In this document: piece by piece, positions 1 through 6,827 of the stretch
Layout: each line of letters begins with the position of its first letter
How positions within the stretch are numbered: the stretch's first letter is position 1
Assembly: GCA_023144875.1 (NCBI GenBank)
Contig: JAGLEW010000055.1
Location: forward strand, 1-29,257
Direction: 5' to 3'
Source: Methylococcales bacterium
Lineage (GTDB): Bacteria > Pseudomonadota > Gammaproteobacteria > Methylococcales > Methylomonadaceae
Length of the DNA: 29,257 nt
Made by a program: the position numbers and the translations under genes
The notes under the pieces: model-generated
The model's input: the letters and a program-made list of their open reading frames with translations, nothing else
What the model was told of the DNA's origin: nothing
Database searches by the model: none

Positions 1-896
1 TGAAAGAACTTAATCAAACTAAAGCCGATTTAGTTCGTTTGGAACGTGAAAAAGAAGAATTACGTGATGAGATCATTTTAGATAAAGAGCGGGAGTTCTC
101 AGATAAATTGACCATTGAACGTGTCAAAATTCAGAAACAAGTTAATGAAAGTTCAGAATTAAAATTAAAAGAAATGCAAAAACAACTGGATGATCAGAAA
201 AACCTCGCGGTAGAAATGAACCGTAAAGCCGAACAAGGTTCCATGCAAATGCAAGGTGAAGTACAAGAATTGGCGATTGAAGAATGGTTAGCCGCACAGT
301 TTCCATTAGATACGATTGAAGAAATAAAAAAAGGCGCACGAGGCGCAGATTGTCTGCAAATTGTCCACACACACATACAACAAAACTGTGGAACGGTTTA
401 TTATGAAAGCAAACGCACCAAAGATTTTCAGCTCGGTTGGATTGAAAAATTTAAAAATGATATTCGTGAAAAAAATGCCACCTTAGGCGTATTAGTCACC
501 GAAGCGATGCCTAAAGAAATGCCAAGAATGGGCTTAAAAGAAGGCGTTTGGGTATGTTCATTTGATGAGTTTAAAGGCTTATCCGCCGTTTTGCGCGAAA
601 CAGTTATTAAATTATCGGAGGCGACAGCCAGCCAAGAAAATAAGGGCGATAAAATGGAGTTATTGTATAGTTTTTTAACGGGTAATGAGTTCAAGTTACA
701 GGTTGAAGGTATTGTGGAAGGCTTTACGCAAATGCAAGCGGATTTAGACAAAGAAAAACGTTCAATGGCGCGTATTTGGAAGCAACGTGAAAAACAATTG
801 CAAAAAGTGTTGTTAAATACCACTCACATGTACGGATCGGTGAAAGGCATTGCAGGAACGGCGGTCGCCTCAGTCGCCTTATTAGAATTTGAGTAA
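1..896 (+). CDS. DUF2130 domain protein, 5' end outside the window
   Basis: The frame is open from base 3, so the N-terminus lies upstream; a TTG at 39 is an unlikely start. The first ~85 visible residues are charged, Glu/Lys/Gln-rich and heptad-like, which suggests a coiled coil. The following ~190 residues match the DUF2130 family as I know it: an EEWLAAQFP stretch, GARGADCLQIV, then GTVYYESKRTKDF and GVLVTEAMPKEMPRMG. The spacing of an Asp (GAD) before a beta-strand ending in E-x-K (YESK) resembles a PD-(D/E)XK nuclease core; this is inference, and the family has no established activity that I know of. The stop precedes the O-antigen ligase start by 37 bases, so cotranscription is possible, but nothing ties it to polysaccharide synthesis. 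Confidence 0.85.
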   Translation, partial: KELNQTKADLVRLEREKEELRDEIILDKEREFSDKLTIERVKIQKQVNESSELKLKEMQKQLDDQKNLAVEMNRKAEQGSMQMQGEVQELAIEEWLAAQFPLDTIEEIKKGARGADCLQIVHTHIQQNCGTVYYESKRTKDFQLGWIEKFKNDIREKNATLGVLVTEAMPKEMPRMGLKEGVWVCSFDEFKGLSAVLRETVIKLSEATASQENKGDKMELLYSFLTGNEFKLQVEGIVEGFTQMQADLDKEKRSMARIWKQREKQLQKVLLNTTHMYGSVKGIAGTAVASVALLEFE

Positions 897-933
897 TGCT
901 ATACTGAAAAGAACGCCTCCCTCGGATTCTTTT

Positions 934-2157
934 ATGTCTTTTTATCAATCTATTGCAGAAAAGGCCCATGTTTGTTGCCTTTGTTTTGCAATGATAACGG
1001 CGATTGCAGCTCCGATTTCTACCGCTATCACCAGTATTGCCTGTGTAGCTATGTTGGTGATGTGGGTGTTATCAGGTACATTTTTTAGCACCCTAAAAAT
1101 TTCTTATCAACAAGCTACGGGTAAGATGATTCTAGTGTTTTATCTATGGCTAGTGATCGGATCGCTTTATGGCGAACTTCCGTGGATGGAAACGCTTGGT
1201 ATCTTATCAAGTTGGAAAAAGCTGGCTTATACTTTTATTGTATTAGGATTATTTTATCATCAAGCATGGAAACAACGCTTTATTTACAGCTATGTCATTT
1301 TTATGGCGGCTGCAGCATTATTAGCGGTATTTTTATGGATAATCGACCTTAATATTCGAACAGGCGCAGGGCATAGTCCGGGTATTTTCATGACCAACTA
1401 TGCTACCCAAAGCACTGCTTTTATCGCGGCATTATTAGCCTCTATTTTCTTATTTCAGCAAACAATCTCCAGAACCATGAAACATTTACTCGCGATTAGC
1501 ATTGGTTTATTTATTGTTAATATTTTCTTTATCAGTGGCGCGCGCACCGCGTATTTTGCGCTCCCGATTGCAATTGTCTTTGCGATTGGAAGTCTTTACA
1601 GTTTTAGAAAACTCCCGTTAATTATCGTAATGGCGACGGTGGTTTTATTTGCCTTAATTACCACTTCAAACACCTTACAACAGCGCGTCAATGAAGGCAT
1701 AAAAGAATTAAAAAGCTATGATACCAGCCCGCATATTAGTTCAATTGGGGTGCGCGTTATATTCGTACAAAACACACTCGAATTAATAAAAAAACAACCG
1801 TTATTAGGCTATGGAACGGCTTCGTTTAAACCCGTTTATGAAAAATACGTTGCCCAAAAATATACAGGCTGGCGCGCACTACCAACCACCGACCCGCATA
1901 ATATTTATCTTTATATCACCTTAGAAAATGGCTTAATTGGACTGGTCTTATTTTTGAGTTACCTCTTTGTTGCTTTTCGTCAAGGATTACAACAAGGGAT
2001 TTATGGCAAAATAGCGGTCAGTTTTTTAATGGCGATTACCGTCTCCTGCTTATTTAATTCGTATTTTAAAACCTTTCCAGAAGGGCATTTATTAGCTTTT
2101 TTTATGGGAATTTTATTGTCGTATAAAAAACCAGAAAGTAAATCAACTCATGTTTAG
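934..2157 (+). CDS. O-antigen ligase / polymerase family membrane protein (WaaL/Wzy-like)
   Basis: About 407 residues, almost entirely hydrophobic, with roughly 10-12 predicted transmembrane helices. This family transfers polymerised O-antigen to lipid A-core (WaaL) or polymerises repeat units (Wzy) on the periplasmic face of the inner membrane. The Wzy_C-type signature is visible: a helix with SGARTAYFALP, then a large periplasmic loop containing IGVRVIFVQNTLELIKKQPLLG, and a TDPHNIYLYITLENGLIG motif whose DPHN His is conserved in WaaL-type ligases. An in-frame TTG at 889 would overlap the DUF2130 stop; I prefer ATG 934, which starts just before the first helix. The 3' end overlaps the next glycosyltransferase by 8 bases, so the two are probably translationally coupled. 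Ligase versus polymerase cannot be decided from sequence alone; the two core-type glycosyltransferases downstream favour ligase. Confidence 0.85.
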   Translation: MSFYQSIAEKAHVCCLCFAMITAIAAPISTAITSIACVAMLVMWVLSGTFFSTLKISYQQATGKMILVFYLWLVIGSLYGELPWMETLGILSSWKKLAYTFIVLGLFYHQAWKQRFIYSYVIFMAAAALLAVFLWIIDLNIRTGAGHSPGIFMTNYATQSTAFIAALLASIFLFQQTISRTMKHLLAISIGLFIVNIFFISGARTAYFALPIAIVFAIGSLYSFRKLPLIIVMATVVLFALITTSNTLQQRVNEGIKELKSYDTSPHISSIGVRVIFVQNTLELIKKQPLLGYGTASFKPVYEKYVAQKYTGWRALPTTDPHNIYLYITLENGLIGLVLFLSYLFVAFRQGLQQGIYGKIAVSFLMAITVSCLFNSYFKTFPEGHLLAFFMGILLSYKKPESKSTHV

Positions 2158-2890
2158 TGTTATTGTTATTGTAAAAAATGAAGCCGATGTTATTGAGCGG
2201 TGTTTAGAATCCATTAAATTTGCCGATGAAATTATTATTTTAGACTCTGGCAGTAATGATAATACCGTTGAACTATGCAAAGCGTATACTCCCCATGTTT
2301 TTAGTACCGATTGGCAGGGTTTTGGAATACAAAAACAACGAGCTTTAGAAAAATCAACGGGTGATTGGGTGTTATCTATTGATGCGGATGAGAAAGTAAG
2401 CACCCTGCTGAAAGCTGAGATACAACAAGCGATAAAATCGGATGTGGATGGATTTGAAATAGCGCGTCAGTCACGTTATTGTGGCAAAGTAATACAACAT
2501 GCGGGCTGGTCACCTGATTATGTTTTACGCCTATTCAAACGTGAAAAAGGTAAATTTAGCCCTGATTTAGTACATGAGCGAGTTATCGTAAAAGGTATCA
2601 TTAAAAAACTAACTCAGCCATTGAAACATGAAGCATTTGTGAACCCTGACGAAGTTTTGAATAAAATAAACACTTACTCCAGTTTGGGGGCAAAAAAACT
2701 CTATAATGAAGGTAAACAATCGTCCCTAATGAAAGCGGTTTTAAAAGGGGGCTGGATGTTTATTCGAACGTATTTTATTAAAGCGGCTATTTTAGATGGC
2801 GAACAAGGTTTAATGTTAGCCATTTCAAATGCAGAGGGCACTTACTATAAATACGTAAAACTATGGGATTTACAGCGTACGCAAGGGTAA
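2150..2890 (+). CDS. Family 2 glycosyltransferase, WaaE/KdtX-like (LPS core)
   Basis: 246 residues with a GT-A fold. The N-terminus SVIVIVKNEADVIERCLES and LDSGSNDNT (residues 32-39) are the nucleotide-sugar binding half. DWQGFGIQKQRAL (54-66) and LSIDADE (75-81, DxD metal site) are typical of the WaaE/KdtX group, which adds a beta-linked glucose to the inner-core heptose on the cytoplasmic face of the inner membrane. RYCGKVIQHAGWSPDYVLRLF and LVHERV are further group features. The C-terminal ~50 residues (WMFIRTYFIKAAILDGEQGL) look amphipathic and membrane-associating. The gene starts inside the ligase gene and ends 3 bases before the next glycosyltransferase. The LPS-core assignment is by family resemblance; the exact sugar is unknown. 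Confidence 0.85.
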   Translation: MFSVIVIVKNEADVIERCLESIKFADEIIILDSGSNDNTVELCKAYTPHVFSTDWQGFGIQKQRALEKSTGDWVLSIDADEKVSTLLKAEIQQAIKSDVDGFEIARQSRYCGKVIQHAGWSPDYVLRLFKREKGKFSPDLVHERVIVKGIIKKLTQPLKHEAFVNPDEVLNKINTYSSLGAKKLYNEGKQSSLMKAVLKGGWMFIRTYFIKAAILDGEQGLMLAISNAEGTYYKYVKLWDLQRTQG

Positions 2891-2893
2891 AAA

Positions 2894-3712
2894 ATGAGTT
2901 TGATCTCGGTCATTGTCACCACTTATAATTGGAAGTCTGCATTAACCGCCTGTATTCAAAGCTTATGGAAGCAAAATGATTTAAACTTTGAGATTATTAT
3001 TGCCGATGATGGCTCAAAAGATACTACCACCGAACTAATTAAACAGTTAGCAAAAAAAAGCCCTGTGCCATTAAAGCATTGTTTTCATGATGACAAAGGT
3101 TTTCGTGCAGGCACCATTCGCAACCAAGCCGCTGAAAGTTGTGATGGGGATTACTTGATTTTTATTGACGGTGATTGCGTGGTTTTTCCTCATTTTATTC
3201 ACCGTCATCGACAATTAGCACAGCAAAATTATTTTGTCGCGGGTAATCGTATTTTACTCAATAAAGCGTTTACAAAACAGGTGTTAAAAAGTCGGCTACC
3301 ACTGCATAATCAAGCCACCAGTGAATTTATAAAATGGCGTTTTCAAGGACACATTAACCGCTTATTACCCTTAATTTATATACCGTTTAATTTTTTTCGC
3401 CACCTTCATCCCAAACGTTGGAAAAAAGCGATGACCTGTAATTTAGCACTGTGGAAAAAAGATTTTTATACGGTAAATGGCTTTGATGCGTTGTTTGAAG
3501 GTTGGGGCTATGAGGACTCTGATTTAGTTATTCGTCTCATTCATGCAGGTATTAAACGCAAAGAAGGGCGTTTTGCCGTACCTGTTTTACATCTTTGGCA
3601 TCATCAAAATGACCGCAGTGCTGAACCTGAAAATTATCAACGATTAATGACACGTTTAAAAGACCCAGAGTTTAGATGGGCGACTCAAGGGATTACCGAA
3701 TCACCTAAATAA
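2894..3712 (+). CDS. Family 2 glycosyltransferase with C-terminal galactosyltransferase-type domain
   Basis: 272 residues. SVIVTTYNWKSALTACIQSL opens a GT-A domain; IIADDGSKDTT (34-45) and the DxD motif FIDGDC (90-95) are nucleotide-sugar and metal sites. GWGYEDSDLVIRLIHAG (from about residue 204) is the glyco_transf_7C/galactosyltransferase C-terminal signature holding the catalytic acidic pair. LHLWHHQND near the end is typical of this subgroup, often found in LPS or capsule loci. It begins 3 bases after the WaaE-like gene, so it is probably the last gene of the polysaccharide operon. The sugar transferred cannot be inferred. A small inverted repeat follows at 3753-3774. Confidence 0.85.
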   Translation: MSLISVIVTTYNWKSALTACIQSLWKQNDLNFEIIIADDGSKDTTTELIKQLAKKSPVPLKHCFHDDKGFRAGTIRNQAAESCDGDYLIFIDGDCVVFPHFIHRHRQLAQQNYFVAGNRILLNKAFTKQVLKSRLPLHNQATSEFIKWRFQGHINRLLPLIYIPFNFFRHLHPKRWKKAMTCNLALWKKDFYTVNGFDALFEGWGYEDSDLVIRLIHAGIKRKEGRFAVPVLHLWHHQNDRSAEPENYQRLMTRLKDPEFRWATQGITESPK

Positions 3713-3752
3713 AATTAAGCCTCTACGTATTTTCAAGCGAAATAGCCTTAGC

Positions 3753-3774
3753 CGAACTATCACGTAGTAGTTCG
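3753..3774. terminator. Candidate hairpin between convergent polysaccharide genes
   Basis: CGAACTA (3753-3759) and TAGTTCG (3768-3774) form a perfect 7-bp stem with an 8-base loop. It sits between the stops of the glycosyltransferase (+) and the deacetylase (-). No clean U-tract follows immediately on either strand, so a terminator role is plausible but weak. Confidence 0.35.
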
Positions 3775-3820
3775 TCTCTTATTAGTTTTAGTGGTGTATA
3801 TGATTCAACCTAAAAAATTT

Positions 3821-4717
3821 TTAACATATTGAAATGCTACAAATTATTTTTAAGAGCTTTGGCATATCTTCAGTAATATGATTATCAAAAACCTTATTTT
3901 TATACATTGGCATTTCATGAAATAACCAGTATTGCTCTTTGGAACTGTTGAATTTATTTTTAGCGTGTTTTAAATCAATACGTTGCTCCCAGTCATTAAA
4001 ATCAATATTCCATAAAAATATTTTTAGCCTGTTTTTCATATAGACTTTTCTAATTTTATTGGCAACTATTTTTTGAACAAATTGAGGAGATATTATATTT
4101 TTTGTGTGCAGTTTTCCCTCTTTTTCTAATTTTAAAAAAATTTTAGCCGTTTGAGTGCTCATTCCACCAAAAGGGGGTCTTGCGTATTCCAGTTGATATC
4201 TTTTCTTCAAGACATTGTTTAAAACTAATTTAAACCTCTGTATATCTTCGTTAATTTCTTTAGCCGTCATTCCTACTTGGTTGCGGTGATTCATTGAATG
4301 ATAGCCGATCGCGTAACCAGCTGAATCTATAGTCTTTACCAAATCAGGGTATTTTGTTATACGATCCCCTACTAGAAAAAAAATAGCCTTTTCAACGCCT
4401 GCTGATTTAAGTTGCTTGAGTAAAAGAGGTGTTGTTTGAGGGTGTGGGCCATCATCGAAAGTTAACATAGCATGTCCGCCCCTATTAGTAGAATTTCCCC
4501 TTACATTATCCATTGGCTCTGAAGCCATACTATCCTGCATGACATCACTCATTTCTGATGAGTCTGAATGTATATCTAAATTTGACTCCGCATTACACGT
4601 TGCAAGCACAAACAACATACAAAAAATACAGCTTTGTCTAAAGAGTCCATTCAAAGTGAACCGTTTCGCATTTTGTGCAAAACCCCATTGATTTGTAAAA
4701 ACGTTGATAAATTTCAT
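3821..4717 (-). CDS. Polysaccharide deacetylase (NodB/CE4 family), secreted or lipoprotein
   Basis: 298 residues from the first ATG. The CE4 motifs are all visible: MLTFDDGPHP (84-93, catalytic base and metal Asp), HSMNH (140-144, the two metal His), RPPFG (180-184), WNIDFNDW and the late LFH motif. These enzymes remove N- or O-acetyl groups from extracytoplasmic glycans using a divalent metal. A hydrophobic stretch ending LATC at Cys41 looks like a signal peptide with a lipobox, though Thr at -1 is atypical. From ATG 4717 the gene overlaps the upstream GNAT gene by 80 bases and has a long n-region; a TTG at 4654 would give a lipoprotein signal of normal length, and ATG 4618 too short a one. 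A Ser/Asp/Met-rich linker (44-75) precedes the catalytic domain. Substrate unknown; the nearby O-antigen/LPS genes suggest a surface glycan. Confidence 0.85.
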   Translation of the reverse strand: MKFINVFTNQWGFAQNAKRFTLNGLFRQSCIFCMLFVLATCNAESNLDIHSDSSEMSDVMQDSMASEPMDNVRGNSTNRGGHAMLTFDDGPHPQTTPLLLKQLKSAGVEKAIFFLVGDRITKYPDLVKTIDSAGYAIGYHSMNHRNQVGMTAKEINEDIQRFKLVLNNVLKKRYQLEYARPPFGGMSTQTAKIFLKLEKEGKLHTKNIISPQFVQKIVANKIRKVYMKNRLKIFLWNIDFNDWEQRIDLKHAKNKFNSSKEQYWLFHEMPMYKNKVFDNHITEDMPKLLKIICSISIC

Positions 4718-5585
4718 GATTTGTCCAAAGGCCTAGTTGTAATTTCCCTAAAGATTTTAAATATTCTAGCGTAAATTGTAACAAGAAGCTTCCTAGCCCT
4801 TTTCCTCTATGCTCAACAGCCAAACCTATGGGTCCAAAAAAAGCAAGCGGATTTTTCATTTGTGATTGCACCATGCAAAACCCACAAATTTTATTGCCTC
4901 TTTTCACTATAATGACATCACTTGGATTGTATGTTTTCCCTAAGCCATAACCATTAAAAGGCTCAATCTCTGCATTGACTTTGCTTAGCACTTCATACTG
5001 CCAACCCACACTAAAATTTTCCATTAAAAATAATTTTAACGCTTCAAAATAGGATGACTTATAAAATATAATTTCATAATCGCCTAAATCAGGGTTTGTT
5101 TTTAATTTAAACGAATTCAAATTAAGCTCAAGATATAATTCTCCATCACTCATTATCCCTCCTGATTGCTCAAAAAGAGAACGCGTTTTATGCCAATGTT
5201 TGGGAATTCCTGGCCAAACCCCTCCCCATTGAAGAGAGGTTACCACTTTTTCGCAGTTATTTTCTGTTGCAACGTCTAAGATATGGTTAATTAACCTTGA
5301 CTCATAAGCAGGCTTTGCAAAAAAAAGATTAAGCAATAATTGTTTTGATCTTTTATCTATAGGGTTGGCTTTTAAATTGGCGACTGCAATCCCACCAAAA
5401 CCTCCCGAATTAGACAGTAACACCCTCGAACAATCGGTTGCATACAGTGAACTTTTTATAATTCTATCATTGAAATATTCTGAAGAAATTTTATTCCCAT
5501 AAGGTATTTTAGTATTTTTAAAATAACGACAATATTCATCAAAAAACAATTTTGAATGTATGGGGTTCAACGGTTCTATGCGCAT
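4638..5585 (-). CDS. GNAT family N-acyltransferase
   Basis: 315 residues, longer than a single GNAT domain. The C-terminal half carries the acetyl-CoA motif A (GLAVEHRGKGLGSFLLQF, with the R-G-K-G-L-G pyrophosphate loop) followed by LGLWTNHEIYQRFYKSMGF, the usual motif B. The N-terminal ~150 residues resemble a second, degenerate GNAT fold with no obvious CoA loop, so a tandem architecture is likely. It probably transfers an acyl group from acyl-CoA to an amine in the cytoplasm; the acceptor is unknown. It is the promoter-proximal gene of a two-gene unit with the overlapping deacetylase. Confidence 0.8.
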   Translation of the reverse strand: MRIEPLNPIHSKLFFDEYCRYFKNTKIPYGNKISSEYFNDRIIKSSLYATDCSRVLLSNSGGFGGIAVANLKANPIDKRSKQLLLNLFFAKPAYESRLINHILDVATENNCEKVVTSLQWGGVWPGIPKHWHKTRSLFEQSGGIMSDGELYLELNLNSFKLKTNPDLGDYEIIFYKSSYFEALKLFLMENFSVGWQYEVLSKVNAEIEPFNGYGLGKTYNPSDVIIVKRGNKICGFCMVQSQMKNPLAFFGPIGLAVEHRGKGLGSFLLQFTLEYLKSLGKLQLGLWTNHEIYQRFYKSMGFCTKCETVHFEWTL

Positions 5586-5727
5586 ATTGAATAAAATTAA
5601 GTTTGTATAATAAGGACTAAGTGCCTAAGAAAATTTCTAAAACAGCTTTTTTAGTATTTGAAAGTTAATATAATACGGGAATTTAAACACCGAGACTCAA
5701 ATAAATTGATGACTTAACTTTAAGGTG

Positions 5728-5755
5728 TTAAAAAATCTATTTCCATTGTTATACT
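5728..5755 (+). promoter_or_regulatory. Candidate sigma70 promoter for the 5793 membrane-protein operon
   Basis: TTAAAA (5728-5733) and TATACT (5750-5755) are separated by 16 bases, and the -10 is preceded by TG one base upstream (extended -10). It lies about 37 bases before the ATG at 5793, which has a good AGAGAG ribosome-binding site. Visual match only. Confidence 0.45.
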
Positions 5756-5792
5756 AGTTAGTAATTTAGCCTATTTTTTAGAGAGATGAGTC

Positions 5793-6158
5793 ATGCGTTT
5801 TATCACTGCTTTGCCGTGGAATTTTGTCATTGTCGCCAGCCTTATTGGTTTGCATCAAACCCACACACCTGTTAATGATTTAATTGAAAAGGGCTTATTT
5901 ATACTTTATTTATGCGCTTTGATTTTTGGTTTTGTGAACAGTTCTAATATTTCTCATCATAACTTTACGCTGTTGATTATTCGCTCCATTGCTTCTGTTG
6001 CGATCGCCAGTGGTTTTAGTAGTTATTTGTGGTGGGGAACCGAAGAAGGGCTTTCTTTCATTTACGCTATTGGGCTTGCCATTGTGATGGTAAATGCGGT
6101 TATATCGCCTATTAATAGTTTCAAAACTGCATTAAGAGATTTTCACGCTCCTGAGTAA
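5793..6158 (+). CDS. Small multi-pass membrane protein of unknown function
   Basis: 121 residues with about four hydrophobic segments (roughly residues 8-20, 34-48, 60-80 and 88-107). I do not recognise the family. The ATG at 5793 follows an AGAGAG ribosome-binding site at suitable spacing. The stop is 6 bases before the M50B-like peptidase gene, so the two are very probably cotranscribed and possibly work together in the inner membrane. An SxxYLWWGTEEGLSF loop between helices 3 and 4 is the only notable polar feature. Confidence 0.75.
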   Translation: MRFITALPWNFVIVASLIGLHQTHTPVNDLIEKGLFILYLCALIFGFVNSSNISHHNFTLLIIRSIASVAIASGFSSYLWWGTEEGLSFIYAIGLAIVMVNAVISPINSFKTALRDFHAPE

Positions 6159-6164
6159 CCGACT

Positions 6165-6827
6165 ATGAAGCAATTGTTTTATTTATTGTTACTCGTAGGT
6201 TTGATTGTTTATTTTTGGCAATCGCCTGTGCTTTATCCTTTTAAACTGTTGGTGGTATTTTTTCACGAATCCTCACATGCGATCGCAACATTATTAACAG
6301 GCGGGCGTGTGGAAGAGTTTGTAATTAATCCTCAGCAAGGCGGGCATGTGCTTTCTCTGGGAGGAAATCGCTTTATTACGTTAACCGCTGGCTATTTAGG
6401 CTCATTATTATGGGGTGTGGTCATTTATAGTGCCAGTGTAAAATCGCGCTATGATAAAGTCTTAACGGCTCTTTTAGGCATTAGTATTATTTTAATGACG
6501 GTGCTGATGTCCAGTGACCGCTTTAGCTGGTTTTTTGGTTTGGCTTCTGGTGCGATTATGTTACTTTTCGCCCGTTATTTGCCCAATAAATATAACGATT
6601 TTTTTTTGCGGTTATTGGCATTAACCAATATGTTGTATGTGCCATTAGATATTTACAGCGATACTATTTCACGATCACATTTACGTTCAGATGCTTATAT
6701 GTTGGCGGAATATACAGGCGGATCAACCATTTTTTGGGGAGGTTTATGGCTAATTTTGAGCCTTATTGTGATTTTTTATTGTTTAAAATGGAGTTTAACT
6801 TGCAATGAACTTGATCTGAAACGCTGA
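6165..6827 (+). CDS. M50B-like integral-membrane zinc metallopeptidase
   Basis: 220 residues, about six transmembrane helices. The first conserved helix ends in VFFHESSHAIATLLTGG, with the HExxH zinc motif at H34-E35-H38. The following QQGGHVLSLGG resembles the G-G segment of the M50B-like family, and PLDIYSDTI (around 150-160) is the expected position of the third metal ligand Asp. Related peptidases cleave substrates within or near the membrane; this subfamily (PF13398 type) is poorly characterised. It follows a small membrane protein by 6 bases. The stop codon abuts the stop of the convergent cyclase gene with no spacer. Confidence 0.8.
   Translation: MKQLFYLLLLVGLIVYFWQSPVLYPFKLLVVFFHESSHAIATLLTGGRVEEFVINPQQGGHVLSLGGNRFITLTAGYLGSLLWGVVIYSASVKSRYDKVLTALLGISIILMTVLMSSDRFSWFFGLASGAIMLLFARYLPNKYNDFFLRLLALTNMLYVPLDIYSDTISRSHLRSDAYMLAEYTGGSTIFWGGLWLILSLIVIFYCLKWSLTCNELDLKR

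Noticed and set aside
428..823. Minus-strand open frame inside the DUF2130 gene
   Set aside because: Opposite to a recognised domain, with no ribosome-binding site or family resemblance.
889..933. TTG start at 889 for the O-antigen ligase
   Set aside because: It would overlap the DUF2130 stop and add a polar 15-residue leader; ATG 934 sits just before the first membrane helix.
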